Source: Candidatus Rifleibacteriota bacterium
Lineage (GTDB): Bacteria > Muiribacteriota > Ozemobacteria > Ozemobacterales > Ozemobacteraceae
NCBI GenBank assembly: GCA_012517355.1
Contig: JAAYVD010000124.1
Coordinates: forward strand, 1-35,458
Direction: 5' to 3'
DNA length: 35,458 bases
The position numbers were made by a program, and so were the translations under genes. Below are positions 24,706 to 33,151 of this stretch, one piece after another. Under the pieces are notes generated by a model, which saw nothing but the letters and a program-made list of their open reading frames with translations, ran no database searches and was not told where the DNA came from. Each line of letters begins with the position of its first letter. Within the stretch, counting starts at the first letter, position 1.

Positions 24706-25170
24706 GTGAGCAAGAAAGCACCTGAACTGACCTGGCAGGATTCGGCCATCCTCATCACCATCCCCCTGGTGGTGTTCGGCATCTTCGTGTTCGCCAACTA
24801 CATGAGCCAGGACCTCACCGTGACCGAAGCCTTCCAGCAGCAACTGCGCAAGGCCGAGGTGCGTGACGGGGGCACCGTCACCGAGATCCTGCCCCCAGAG
24901 GCAGCCGTTGCCAGCGCTCCCACGGTGCAGCAATGCCGGATCCGGAGCCGGGACGGCCAGACCGAGTTCACTTTCCGCTTCCCCGTCACCGGCTCCGAGA
25001 GCCTGACCCTGGCCGTCGGCCGCCTGCTCCAGTTCCACGGGGAGTACCAGTATGACCCCCGGGGCGGCGCGGTCGAAGCCCCGTTCAAGGGCAAGAGCGG
25101 CCGCTACACGGGGTGGGTGGTCTACGAGAACCGCCGGTACTTCCACCACGAGGAAGCGGGGGGCCTGTAA
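24706..25170 (+). CDS. Membrane-anchored DUF3465-like protein
   Basis: 154 aa from GTG 24706, with AAAAGGAGT upstream. A single membrane segment (~13-32) is followed by a ~120-residue soluble domain. Its end, with LLQFHGEYQYDPRGGAVEAPFK and then GGWVVYENRRYF-like residues (here TGWVVYENRRYF), resembles DUF3465, a small OB-like domain of unknown function where GEYEYNPRGG and GGWI...Y are conserved. The usual WTHHDP stretch is replaced by EAPFKGKSG. Topology suggests the domain lies outside the cytoplasm. Function unknown. Confidence 0.75.
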   Translation: MSKKAPELTWQDSAILITIPLVVFGIFVFANYMSQDLTVTEAFQQQLRKAEVRDGGTVTEILPPEAAVASAPTVQQCRIRSRDGQTEFTFRFPVTGSESLTLAVGRLLQFHGEYQYDPRGGAVEAPFKGKSGRYTGWVVYENRRYFHHEEAGGL

Positions 25171-25189
25171 CGGCGCTCCCCCGGCCCCA

Positions 25190-25591
25190 TCACTTCCCCC
25201 CGGCCAGGCGCAGGGTGACTTCGGCCACGCCCTGGGCGACCATGCCGATCTCCCCAGCCGCGGCTTTCGACAGGTCGATGATCCGGTCCTCAGGGGTGGG
25301 TCCGCGGTCGTTGATCCGCACCTTCACCCGCCGGCCGTTCGCCAGGTTTTCCACTTCCACCATCGTCCCGAAGGCCAGGGTGCGGTGGGCCGCGGTCAGC
25401 TGGTACATGTCGAACGTCTCGCCCGAGGCGGTCGGGCGGCCATGGTATTCCTCGCCGTACCAGGAGGCCAGGCCGGTCTGGAAGATCCCGGTCGAGGTGC
25501 TGCCGGCCGGGCTGCCGCTGTCCGTGCCGGCGCAGCCGGTCACGGCGAGGAGGGCGCAGAGGGAAACGGCCAGCAGGCGGCGGCGGGTCAT
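25190..25591 (-). CDS. RlpA-like lipoprotein (double-psi beta-barrel)
   Basis: 133 aa from the ATG at 25591 (MTRRRLL), chosen because it opens a signal peptide ending in the lipobox VTGC. The RlpA core follows: GLASWYGEEYHGRPTASGE, AHRTLAFGTMVEV, then VRINDRGP and IIDLSKAAA. RlpA homologues cleave peptidoglycan strands lacking stem peptides or bind septal peptidoglycan. The C-terminal SPOR domain of longer RlpA proteins is absent. Probably outer-membrane anchored. It converges on the DUF3465-like gene with a 19-bp gap and diverges from the HAMP protein gene. Confidence 0.92.
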   Translation of the reverse strand: MTRRRLLAVSLCALLAVTGCAGTDSGSPAGSTSTGIFQTGLASWYGEEYHGRPTASGETFDMYQLTAAHRTLAFGTMVEVENLANGRRVKVRINDRGPTPEDRIIDLSKAAAGEIGMVAQGVAEVTLRLAGGK

Positions 25592-25659
25592 GCCCCCTTT
25601 ATCGGCAGGCGGGGCTGAATTCCGAGGTCTTTCCCCCGGGTGCCGCTCCGGTCCTGTCG

Positions 25660-25688
25660 TTGACAAACGTCGGGGGCTCCGGTAAGAT
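25660..25688 (+). promoter_or_regulatory. Strong sigma70-type promoter of the HAMP protein gene
   Basis: Perfect -35 TTGACA (25660-25665), 17-bp spacer, -10 TAAGAT (25683-25688), 37 bp before the ATG at 25726. The best promoter match in the window. Confidence 0.7.
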
Positions 25689-25725
25689 AGCCTCGATTCC
25701 TGATCCCACCTGAAAGGGGAGAGGC

Positions 25726-26325
25726 ATGAGCAGCTTGACCCAGCGGAAGAACTATTTCATCGCCAAGGGCATGCAAAGCAAGTTCGCCGGGACGATCCTG
25801 TTGCTGGTGTTTTTGATCACCGTCATCACCGCCTGCAACATCTACGTCCTCGGTTCGTTCTTCATGCAGACCCGCGCCACCCTGACCGAGAGCCAGAGCA
25901 CCGAGAGCCTGATGCGGCTCTTCATCCTGGACCTCTGGCCCCGGCTCCTGCTCCTGGTGCTGGTCAACGTGATCATCGTCTTCATCGTCAGCATCATGTA
26001 CTCCCACCAGTTCGCCGGGCCGGCGTTCAAGCTCGAGAAGAGCATCCAGCGCATCGCCCGCGGTGACCTGACCTTCGAGATCCACCTGCGCAAGAACGAC
26101 AGCCTCAAAGAGGTGGCGGCCGCCATCAACCAGATGCTGTCACGCTTCCGCGACACCCTGGCGCAGGCTCGCACCCTGAGCGACGACATCGCCGCCAAGC
26201 TGGCCACCCTCGGCAACGACGAGAAGTTCGCCCAGCTCGCCAAGAGCGCCCAGTCGCTGAAAGACCAGATCGACCAGTTCAAGATCACCCGCGACGACGA
26301 AGAGGGGACCTCCTCCAAGAGCTGA
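25726..26325 (+). CDS. Two-pass membrane protein with HAMP domain
   Basis: 199 aa. Membrane segments at ~22-47 and ~71-95 flank a short (~25-residue) extracytoplasmic loop; a HAMP-like segment follows (~95-145, with FKLEKSIQRIARGDL and NDSLKEVAAAINQM), then a helical tail (~145-190) ending in acidic and Ser residues. No kinase, cyclase or chemotaxis output domain is present, so it could relay a signal by protein contact or be a stand-alone adaptor (inference). Expressed from its own strong promoter with a GGGGAGAGGC ribosome-binding site and followed by a hairpin terminator. Confidence 0.88.
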   Translation: MSSLTQRKNYFIAKGMQSKFAGTILLLVFLITVITACNIYVLGSFFMQTRATLTESQSTESLMRLFILDLWPRLLLLVLVNVIIVFIVSIMYSHQFAGPAFKLEKSIQRIARGDLTFEIHLRKNDSLKEVAAAINQMLSRFRDTLAQARTLSDDIAAKLATLGNDEKFAQLAKSAQSLKDQIDQFKITRDDEEGTSSKS

Positions 26326-26355
26326 TCGTTCCGACCTTTCCTCCCGCCGTTTCCG

Positions 26356-26384
26356 AACCTCCCCGGGTCCCGCCCGGGGAGGTT
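26356..26384 (+). terminator. Hairpin terminator between the HAMP gene and the cas operon
   Basis: Perfect 12-bp stem AACCTCCCCGGG (26356-26367) / CCCGGGGAGGTT (26373-26384) with a 5-nt loop, followed by only a short T-rich tract (TTTCGCT counting the stem end). It lies 30 bp after the stop codon. Confidence 0.65.
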
Positions 26385-26400
26385 TCGCTCATGGGGGCCA

Positions 26401-26430
26401 TTGAAGGAGGGGGACGGCTCGTGGTAGAGT
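26401..26430 (+). promoter_or_regulatory. Candidate promoter of the cas operon
   Basis: TTGAAG (26401-26406), 18-bp spacer, TAGAGT (26425-26430) preceded by TGG, forming an extended -10. It lies 37 bp before the GTG of cas3 and just downstream of the terminator hairpin. Confidence 0.5.
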
Positions 26431-26467
26431 TGCCGACAGTCATTCGGAGAGGGACGTAGAGAGGGAC

Positions 26468-28801
26468 GTGAACCAGGACCGGAGACCGGATGGATCGGGG
26501 ACGAGATGGTTCGGGCATACCCGGAAGGGATCGCCACCCGAGGACTGGCAGCCTCTCCAGGATCACTTGCGGAATGTCGCGAGCCTGGCCGGGAGTCTCG
26601 CGAGAGACGCTCGGCCGGGCGATGAGGGTTTCCAGCAGGCCGCACGCTGGGCTGGGTTGCTACACGACCTGGGTAAGTACAACCCCGCGTTCCAGGACAT
26701 GTTGCGGGCGGCGGTGGCAGGGAATCGTTGCCGGAAGGTCAAACACGCCGTCCATGGCGCATCGCTGTTGCTCGAATGGGAAGCCCGCGAAGCCGCCATG
26801 GCGGTTTTGGGTCACCACGCGGGATTGTGTGCCGCCTCGAGACTGATCGATGCTTGTGGAACTGCCCGGAAGGACGCCGGGGTATTCCTGGAGTCCGCCC
26901 GTTCGGAAAACCTCCTTCCCGCCGAAGGCCCGTCTTTCTCCCGGGCCGCTCTCCGCGATCCTCCAGCCCGCCTCGCGTTCGATGTCCGGTGCCGGATGCT
27001 CCTCAGCCTCCTGGTCGACGCCGACCGCCTGGATACGGCTGCCGCGACTGGCTCGACAGTTCCGGTGTGGCCCGCTCTTCCTGCCCAGTCTTTGCTGAAC
27101 AGACTGCTCGAGGCCATCGAAGCCAAGGCTGAGGAGGTCCGGGTCGAAGCGGTCCGTCTTTCACGGAAGAAGATCCTGGAAGGGTGTCTTGCCGCGGCTT
27201 CCGTTCCTGAGAGGCTCCTGTCTCTGACTGTCCCCACCGGTGGGGGCAAGACCTTTGCCTCGATGGCCTTTGCCCTGCGCCGGATGGCGATGGCCCAGGC
27301 GGAAAACCGCACCGATTCCCCACGTCGGATCATCGTCGTGATTCCCTTCCTTTCGATCATCGAGCAGAATGCCGCGGTGCTCCGGCAAGCTCTGGGCGGC
27401 AACATCGTGTTCGAGCATCACTCGGGCGATCCCGCAGGACTCGTCAGGAGCCATGCCGGTGATCGGACGGTCTTCCTCCCCGAGCCCGAAGAGGATGAAG
27501 AGGACCTGGGAGATCATGGCCGCAAGGTCGCCTCGGAGAACTGGGGTCCCCGGATCATCGTCACCACTTCAGTGCGCTTCTTTGATTCCCTGTTCTCCAA
27601 CCATCCTTCCGACCTCCGTCGGCTTCACAACGTCGCCTGCTCCATCGTCATCCTGGACGAGGTGCAGACCCTGCCTCGCTCCTTCCTGGCCCCCGCCCTG
27701 TCGATGATGAAAAGTCTCGCCGAAGACTGGGGAACCCACTTTCTCTTTTGCACCGCGACCCAACCCGCCTTCGAAAAGGGGCCCGGGGGAGGGAACCCGA
27801 TGGGGGAGACCGATCAACGGTGGGAACCGGGAACGATCCGCCCCCTCCTCGATCCGGTCTGCGAACGTGTTTTGTTCCAGGATCTGCAAAGGACCGTCGT
27901 TTCCTGGCCGGCTCCCGACGAGCGTTGGTCATGGAAACGGGTGGCTGGGGAAATGACTCGGGAAGCCCGCTCTCTGTGCATCGTCAACACCAAAGCGGAT
28001 GCCGGCCGTCTGTATGATCTTCTTCGGGAGTGCGGACTCAACGGCTTGTACCATCTGTCCACGCGCATGTGCCCGCAGCACAGACTGGAAATGATCGACA
28101 GGATCAAGGCCCGGCTGCTCAGTCCGGGAGACCCCTGTAGGGTGGTGAGCACCCAACTGATCGAGGCAGGCGTCGACCTCGACTTTCCCGTCGTCTTCCG
28201 TGCCTTGGGGCCCCTCGATGCCATTGCCCAAGCCGCCGGTCGCTGCGACCGGGAAGGTAAACGGACCTGTGCCATGAACCGGCCCGCCGGGAGAGTGGTC
28301 GTCTTCGATCCCGAGGACGGGGGCCTGCCTCCGGGAGTCTACTCCGAGGCCACCGATATCACGCGGGGTTTGATCCGGACCGGCCGGGCTTCGATCCACG
28401 ACCCCGAGGTGATCGGGGCCTACTTCCGCGAGTTGTATGGCGGGGGCCAGGATTCGAATGACATCCAGATCCTTCGGTCACAACTCGATTTCCCCGAGGT
28501 GGCCCGCCGGTTTCATCTGATCGACGACAGGACCAGGGCCGTGTTCGTTCCCTATGACCAGTCCGCCCAGGATGGCATCGCCGCCCTGATGGAAGCCGGG
28601 ACTTTTCTTCCGGAGATCGTGAGCCGGTTGCGGCGATACCAGGTCGGCTTGTATCCCGGCGAGTTCGCCCGGGCCGAGGAGGAAGGTGCCATCTATCGGA
28701 TATGGGAGGGTGGGGAGATCTGGGCTTGCCGCCCGAGCTGTTATTCGCAGGAAAGGGGCCTCCGCCTGGAGCGCCCGGCCGCAGAGGAATTCATCATCTG
28801 A
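26468..28801 (+). CDS. cas3: Cas3 HD nuclease-helicase, type I-C
   Basis: 777 aa, the usual fused form. The N-terminal HD nuclease has His33, His66-Asp67 (LLHDLGK), His93/His96, His116-His117 (GHHAG) and Asp184/Asp186, expected to bind metals and cut single-stranded DNA. The superfamily 2 helicase has Walker A TGGGKT (257-262), DEVQ box (397-400), TATQ (429-432), motif V around STQLIEAGVDLDF (561-573) and motif VI QAAGRCDREG (588-597). It degrades target DNA after recruitment by the Cascade complex encoded downstream. The start is GTG at 26468 after GAGAGGGAC. First gene of the operon, 46 bp before cas5c. Confidence 0.97.
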   Translation: MNQDRRPDGSGTRWFGHTRKGSPPEDWQPLQDHLRNVASLAGSLARDARPGDEGFQQAARWAGLLHDLGKYNPAFQDMLRAAVAGNRCRKVKHAVHGASLLLEWEAREAAMAVLGHHAGLCAASRLIDACGTARKDAGVFLESARSENLLPAEGPSFSRAALRDPPARLAFDVRCRMLLSLLVDADRLDTAAATGSTVPVWPALPAQSLLNRLLEAIEAKAEEVRVEAVRLSRKKILEGCLAAASVPERLLSLTVPTGGGKTFASMAFALRRMAMAQAENRTDSPRRIIVVIPFLSIIEQNAAVLRQALGGNIVFEHHSGDPAGLVRSHAGDRTVFLPEPEEDEEDLGDHGRKVASENWGPRIIVTTSVRFFDSLFSNHPSDLRRLHNVACSIVILDEVQTLPRSFLAPALSMMKSLAEDWGTHFLFCTATQPAFEKGPGGGNPMGETDQRWEPGTIRPLLDPVCERVLFQDLQRTVVSWPAPDERWSWKRVAGEMTREARSLCIVNTKADAGRLYDLLRECGLNGLYHLSTRMCPQHRLEMIDRIKARLLSPGDPCRVVSTQLIEAGVDLDFPVVFRALGPLDAIAQAAGRCDREGKRTCAMNRPAGRVVVFDPEDGGLPPGVYSEATDITRGLIRTGRASIHDPEVIGAYFRELYGGGQDSNDIQILRSQLDFPEVARRFHLIDDRTRAVFVPYDQSAQDGIAALMEAGTFLPEIVSRLRRYQVGLYPGEFARAEEEGAIYRIWEGGEIWACRPSCYSQERGLRLERPAAEEFII

Positions 28802-28847
28802 GATAGGAGCTGTCTCGAATGTGGTTTGCGCCCAAGGGAGGACCGAC

Positions 28848-29555
28848 ATGAGCAATAGCGTTCGCGTGCGGGTTTCCGGGGAGTTCGCCTGCTTCAGCCG
28901 CCCCGAGTGCAAGGTGGAACGGGTATCCTACGAGGTCATGACGCCATCAGCCGCTCGCGGGGTTCTCGATGCGATTCTCTGGAAACCGGAGTTCCGGTGG
29001 AACATCCGTCGGATCAAAGTCCTGAAGCCGATCAGGTTCATCGCGCTCAAACGCAACGAGATCCAGAGCAAGGTGGTTCCCAGTGCCGTCCAGGCCTGGG
29101 CCCGTCACCCCGCCGACTACGAGCCTCAGGCGGCGGGCGCGGGCTCGTCTGAAGCTACCCCCCGAAACACCCTGGCCCTTCGGGACGGGGCCTGGATCAT
29201 CGAGGCGGAACCGCTCCTCTTCGACGCGACAGGGGACAATACTCCGATGAAGTATGTTTCGATGTTTCAGCGCCGTGTCGAAAAAGGCCAGTGCTTCACA
29301 CAGCCGAGCCTCGGGTGCCGGGAGTTTCCCGCTCGGTTTGAGCCCCCGATCGAGGGAGAGGAAGCCATTGGGGAAACCCGCGACCTGGGAATGATGCTCT
29401 ACGACATCATCTTTCCCGGGCTCCGCAAAGGTCCACACCGCCCGGTGTTCTTTCCCGCCCGTCTCGAGTCGGGAGTTCTCGATACCCGGGTCGAGCAAGT
29501 CCTGGCCGAAGAAGGAGTCCGCAAGGAGGTGTTGGCATGTTCATACAGGCGTTAG
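28848..29555 (+). CDS. cas5c: Cas5c (Cas5d), type I-C Cascade subunit
   Basis: 235 aa from the ATG at 28848, preceded by AAGGGAGGAC. The family hallmarks are an N-terminal RRM-like strand (VRVRVSGEFACFSRPE), the block DAILWKPEFRWNIRRIKVLKPI and a following KRNEI. In type I-C systems this protein, not Cas6, cuts the pre-crRNA at the repeat hairpin and then holds the 5' handle. The position usually Tyr in the IYWKP motif is Leu44 here, and the stretch around 110-116 (ALRDGAW) differs from the Lys-His pair I recall for Bacillus halodurans Cas5d; see findings. The last 19 bp overlap cas8c. Confidence 0.96.
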   Translation: MSNSVRVRVSGEFACFSRPECKVERVSYEVMTPSAARGVLDAILWKPEFRWNIRRIKVLKPIRFIALKRNEIQSKVVPSAVQAWARHPADYEPQAAGAGSSEATPRNTLALRDGAWIIEAEPLLFDATGDNTPMKYVSMFQRRVEKGQCFTQPSLGCREFPARFEPPIEGEEAIGETRDLGMMLYDIIFPGLRKGPHRPVFFPARLESGVLDTRVEQVLAEEGVRKEVLACSYRR

Positions 29556-31435
29556 CGGCTTACGCCGACACCTATCTGGCCGATCAGCTCGAAGACCCCG
29601 CCTTCGAATCGAAGCCAGTTCCCTACTGGGTCGTGATCTCGCCGGATGGCCGGTTCCAGGAGATCCGCGAGCAGAACGAGGAAAAGATCGTCGGCAAGAA
29701 AAAGGTGGTCGTTCCCAGATCCCTTCTCGTTCCAAAGTCGCCGGTGAACCGCAACAGCGGTGTGCATCCTCTCCTGGGTTGCGACGCGATCCAATACCTG
29801 TTTGGTCCTTGCCTTCCGTCCTGGACCAAACCTGGCGAGGAGGCCAAGCATCGGGGGCACCATTCGGGTTTCGTCGCTCTGATGGAAAAGATGGCCGGGG
29901 AGACGGCTGACCCGGGATTGAAAACGTGTGTCCGGTTCCTGAAGGACGAAAGCCAGCTCGAGCTGGCCAGGAAGGAGCTCGCCGACAAGAAAGCCAAGGG
30001 CGGAGCCCTGGTCGCCATGGCTCCTGCCCTTCCATCCGCGGGTGAGCCTCCCCAGGCCGTTCCAGTCATCCAACGGGAGGCTGTCCGCCAAGCGTGGCGG
30101 GACCATTTCCACCGGCACTTTGCGGACCGGCACGAGAAGGGGGGGGCCGGAGTCTGCCTGATCAGCGGGAAGACGGGCCCATTGGCGGTCACCCACGAGC
30201 CGGTCAAAGGGACCTCCAACATCGGAGGCCAGGCTTCCGGGGTCCGGTTGATGTCCTTCGACAAGGGCGCTTTTGAATCCTACGGCTGGGAACGGAATCT
30301 CAACAGCCCGGTCAGCCCCGATCGGGCGACCGCTTATGTTCTGGCTTTGAATGACCTCTTGACACCAGGACAACACCGTCGGGGCCGGACGGCGACAACC
30401 CTTCTCCGTACCCGGAGCGATTATGCGGGGATGGCTTTCCTCTATTGGACTCGCGACCCGGACGATCTCGACCCGTTCCAGGCGATCACCGACAAAGCCG
30501 CTGCCCTGTTCGAAGCCCTCTGGAAGGGTAATGCGTCTGCCCTGGCGGCCATTCCTGCCAACGAGTTCTACCTGGTGGCGGTGTCGGGAAACGGCGGGCG
30601 ACTCGTGGTCCGCGACTGGCTGACGGAGTCGTTGGCGGGGATCCTCGCTCGCATCAGGAGCTGGTTCGATGATCTCAGGATGATCCCGGTCATCTCGGAT
30701 GGCGAAGACCTGCCTCCGCCAACCTTGTTCGAACTTTTGCGGGTTCTGACGCCTGGGCGGGTCAAACCCCAGGATATCGGCAAGGAGCCTACCCATTCCG
30801 TGCGGGTTCTTGCCTTCGTCCGGAGGGCCTTTCGCGGGGCCCCCCTCGGTCGGTCCATCCTGGCCGCCGCCCTGGGCCGTCTGCGCGTGGAAACCGGGAC
30901 CCGCCGCCTCGATTCCCATCGTCTGGGTTTGATCCGTCTCTGCGTAAACGACCTGACCGACGGCCTCATGAAAGGAGGGCTCCGAATGCCCATCTCCCTC
31001 GATTCCCGCCTCCGTCACCCGGCGTACCTGTGCGGACGTCTGCTCGCCATCTACGATGGTCTCCAGTTCCAGGCCCAGGGGGACCTGAACGTCACGGTGA
31101 CGGACCGCTTCTATGGCATGGCGATGACCAACCCCCGGCTCGCCTTTCCCAAGCTCGAGATTCTTAGCCGGGCCCACCTGAAGAAGCTTCGGAAGAACAA
31201 GCCTGCGGCACATCATGCCATCGAAAGTCGCCTTCACGAGATCATCTCCCTGCTGACCGAAGGGGATCCGGTCTTTCCGGCGAACCTGAGTCTCGAGGAC
31301 CAGGGCCGCTTCGCCATCGGATTCCACCATCAGAAAGCCGAGGATCTCCAACGCATCCGGGAGGCGAAAAGCTCCACTTCCGCACCGCCTGCCCGGAATC
31401 ACTCCGACGAACCCTCTTCCCTGACCGGAAAATGA
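29537..31435 (+). CDS. cas8c: Cas8c (Csd1), large subunit of type I-C Cascade
   Basis: 632 aa, normal size for the family. It begins MFIQALAAYADTYLADQLED, as Csd1 proteins do, and carries the conserved central block with VCLISGKTGPLAVTHEPVKG followed by GAFESYGWERNLNSPVS. The large subunit recognises the PAM and helps open target DNA. It overlaps cas5c by 19 bp and has its own AAGGAGGTG ribosome-binding site. The C-terminal 149 residues can also be made separately from an internal start as Cas11c. Confidence 0.96.
   Translation: MFIQALAAYADTYLADQLEDPAFESKPVPYWVVISPDGRFQEIREQNEEKIVGKKKVVVPRSLLVPKSPVNRNSGVHPLLGCDAIQYLFGPCLPSWTKPGEEAKHRGHHSGFVALMEKMAGETADPGLKTCVRFLKDESQLELARKELADKKAKGGALVAMAPALPSAGEPPQAVPVIQREAVRQAWRDHFHRHFADRHEKGGAGVCLISGKTGPLAVTHEPVKGTSNIGGQASGVRLMSFDKGAFESYGWERNLNSPVSPDRATAYVLALNDLLTPGQHRRGRTATTLLRTRSDYAGMAFLYWTRDPDDLDPFQAITDKAAALFEALWKGNASALAAIPANEFYLVAVSGNGGRLVVRDWLTESLAGILARIRSWFDDLRMIPVISDGEDLPPPTLFELLRVLTPGRVKPQDIGKEPTHSVRVLAFVRRAFRGAPLGRSILAAALGRLRVETGTRRLDSHRLGLIRLCVNDLTDGLMKGGLRMPISLDSRLRHPAYLCGRLLAIYDGLQFQAQGDLNVTVTDRFYGMAMTNPRLAFPKLEILSRAHLKKLRKNKPAAHHAIESRLHEIISLLTEGDPVFPANLSLEDQGRFAIGFHHQKAEDLQRIREAKSSTSAPPARNHSDEPSSLTGK
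30986..31435 (+). CDS. cas11c: Cas11c small subunit from internal start within cas8c
   Basis: ATG at 30986 is in frame with cas8c (codon 484) and is preceded by AAAGGAGGG ending 7 bp upstream (30971-30979), a stronger ribosome-binding site than that of most genes here. The product would be 149 aa beginning MPISLDSRLRHPAYLCGRLL. In type I-C systems the small subunit is known to be made by independent translation of the 3' part of cas8c, and position and size agree. No separate cas11 gene exists in the operon. Expression is inferred from sequence. Confidence 0.8.
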   Translation: MPISLDSRLRHPAYLCGRLLAIYDGLQFQAQGDLNVTVTDRFYGMAMTNPRLAFPKLEILSRAHLKKLRKNKPAAHHAIESRLHEIISLLTEGDPVFPANLSLEDQGRFAIGFHHQKAEDLQRIREAKSSTSAPPARNHSDEPSSLTGK

Positions 31436-31451
31436 GAGAAAGGATCCAGAA

Positions 31452-32360
31452 ATGACTGCTTCATTCGTCAACAATCGGTACGATTTCGTCTACCTTTTCG
31501 ATGTACAGGACGGGAACCCGAACGGGGATCCCGACTTGGCCAACACGCCCCGGTTCGATCCCGAGACGTTCCAGGGATTGGTTTCCGATGTCTGTCTCAA
31601 GCGGAAGATCCGGGACTGGGTGTTCGCAAAAAAGTCGGAATCGGGGAAACCCCAAGCGGGGTATGATGTGTTTGTCCTGCAGGGGCACTCGCTCGAGAGC
31701 CGGCAGAAGATGCCCTACGATCATTTGAAGATTCCGCCGAAAACCGATGACCGGGGAAAGATCGCCGAAGCCCGGAACTGGATGTGCGCCAACTTCTTCG
31801 ACGTGCGGGCTTTCGGGGCGGTGATGAGCACCACCGATTTCAACTGCGGGCAGGTCCGGGGGCCGGTCCAGATCACCTTCGCCCGGTCGATCGACCGGAT
31901 CCTTTCTTCGGAACATGGCATCACCCGGGTGGCCTACACCAAAGAGGAGAAGAAAGCCTCTACCACGGCTTCAACGGAAATGGGAAACAAGCATACGGTC
32001 GCCTATGGGCTCTATCGGGCGCATGGGTTCGTCAACGCCCACCTGGCTGCCCCTCCGAACGGTACAGGATTTCACGATGGTGATCTGGCGCTGCTGTGGA
32101 GTGCCCTGACCAACATGTTCGACCTCGATCACTCCGCCGCTCGCGGGCTGATGGCGGCCCGTCGGCTGATTGTCTTCAAGCACGCTTCCGCTTTGGGCGA
32201 GGCTCCCGCACATCGTTTGTTCGACCTGGTGACCGTCCGTCGGAAGGAAGGAATTGAATCCCCCAGGGCCTTCGGCGACTATCAGGTGACCCCCATCGAT
32301 GAAATCCGCAAGGGGGTGGCTGCGGCCTTTCCCCAGGTTGAAGTCCTGGACCTGATCTGA
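31452..32360 (+). CDS. cas7c: Cas7c (Csd2), backbone subunit of type I-C Cascade
   Basis: 302 aa. It opens with the family strand YDFVYLFDVQDGNPNGDPD and contains GLVSDVCLKRKIRDWV, FDVRAFGAVMSTTDFNCGQVRGPVQ-type residues (read in shorter blocks, e.g. VRAFGAVM and GQVRGPVQITF) and the conserved RRLIVFKHASALGEAPAHRLFD region near the end, seen as VFKHASALGEAPAH. Multiple copies coat the crRNA. AAAGGATCC precedes the ATG. Its stop overlaps the cas4 start (TGATG). Confidence 0.97.
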   Translation: MTASFVNNRYDFVYLFDVQDGNPNGDPDLANTPRFDPETFQGLVSDVCLKRKIRDWVFAKKSESGKPQAGYDVFVLQGHSLESRQKMPYDHLKIPPKTDDRGKIAEARNWMCANFFDVRAFGAVMSTTDFNCGQVRGPVQITFARSIDRILSSEHGITRVAYTKEEKKASTTASTEMGNKHTVAYGLYRAHGFVNAHLAAPPNGTGFHDGDLALLWSALTNMFDLDHSAARGLMAARRLIVFKHASALGEAPAHRLFDLVTVRRKEGIESPRAFGDYQVTPIDEIRKGVAAAFPQVEVLDLI

Positions 32361-33151
32361 TGACAAGAGGGTCTTCGGACAACGACCGTGAAGGGACGGT
32401 CCCCGTCAGGACCCCCGAACATTCCGTCGGCTCCCCGGAAGGCTCCGGGGGGCCGCCCGCCCACCCCTTCGATGACCATGCCCTGCAACCCCTTTCCGCC
32501 CTTCAGCATCTGCGTTTCTGTGAACGGCGGTGGGCTTTGGTCCACCTTGAAGGGGTGTGGGCCGAAAACCGGTTCACGATGGAGGGGAAGCAGCTTCATG
32601 CCACGGTCCATGAGGCATCGACCGAGAACCGGCCGGGCCTTCGCCTGGCCCGGTCGTTGCGGATCCGTTCCCTGTACTACGGCCTGATCGGCTGTGCCGA
32701 CATCGTCGAGTTTCACCGTTGCGATCCTCCTCCGGGGCCGGGGCAGGCCATCCGATTGGAGGGTTCAACCGCTTGGTGGCGGCCGGTTCCCGTCGAATAC
32801 AAACGTGGGAAACGGCGGCGGGATCAGTGTTACGATATCCAGTTGTGCGCCCAGGTCTTATGCCTCGAGGAAATGTTGGAGGTTGCCATTCCTGAAGGGG
32901 TCCTGTATCAGGGGAAGATCCGTCGCCGGGTCGTGGTGCCCATGGATGATCAGTTGCGGAGAGAAACGGTCACCTTGATACGGCGCTTGCATGCCCTGGT
33001 GAAAGCCCAGGCCACACCCCTGCCGACGTATGACCGGAGATGCGAGTCCTGTTCCCTGTTCGACCAGTGTCTTCCCCGCGGGATTGGGCGGGCAGGGCGT
33101 GTGGACGAGTGGCTGAAATGGCAGGTCCAGGAAACGGGAGAAGACCCATGA
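32360..33151 (+). CDS. cas4: Cas4, RecB-type adaptation nuclease
   Basis: 263 aa. Fe-S cluster Cys: Cys54 (FCERRW) and Cys228, Cys231, Cys237 (CESCSLFDQC). The RecB-type nuclease residues are Asp114 (ADIVEF), Glu146 and Lys148 (PVEYKRGK) and Gln161-163 region (YDIQLCAQ). Cas4 trims prespacers at the PAM side before Cas1-Cas2 integration. About 40 extra hydrophilic residues precede the core compared with typical family members; the ATG at 32360 is nevertheless supported by TGATG coupling to cas7c. Its stop overlaps the next start (ATGA). Confidence 0.96.
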   Translation: MTRGSSDNDREGTVPVRTPEHSVGSPEGSGGPPAHPFDDHALQPLSALQHLRFCERRWALVHLEGVWAENRFTMEGKQLHATVHEASTENRPGLRLARSLRIRSLYYGLIGCADIVEFHRCDPPPGPGQAIRLEGSTAWWRPVPVEYKRGKRRRDQCYDIQLCAQVLCLEEMLEVAIPEGVLYQGKIRRRVVVPMDDQLRRETVTLIRRLHALVKAQATPLPTYDRRCESCSLFDQCLPRGIGRAGRVDEWLKWQVQETGEDP

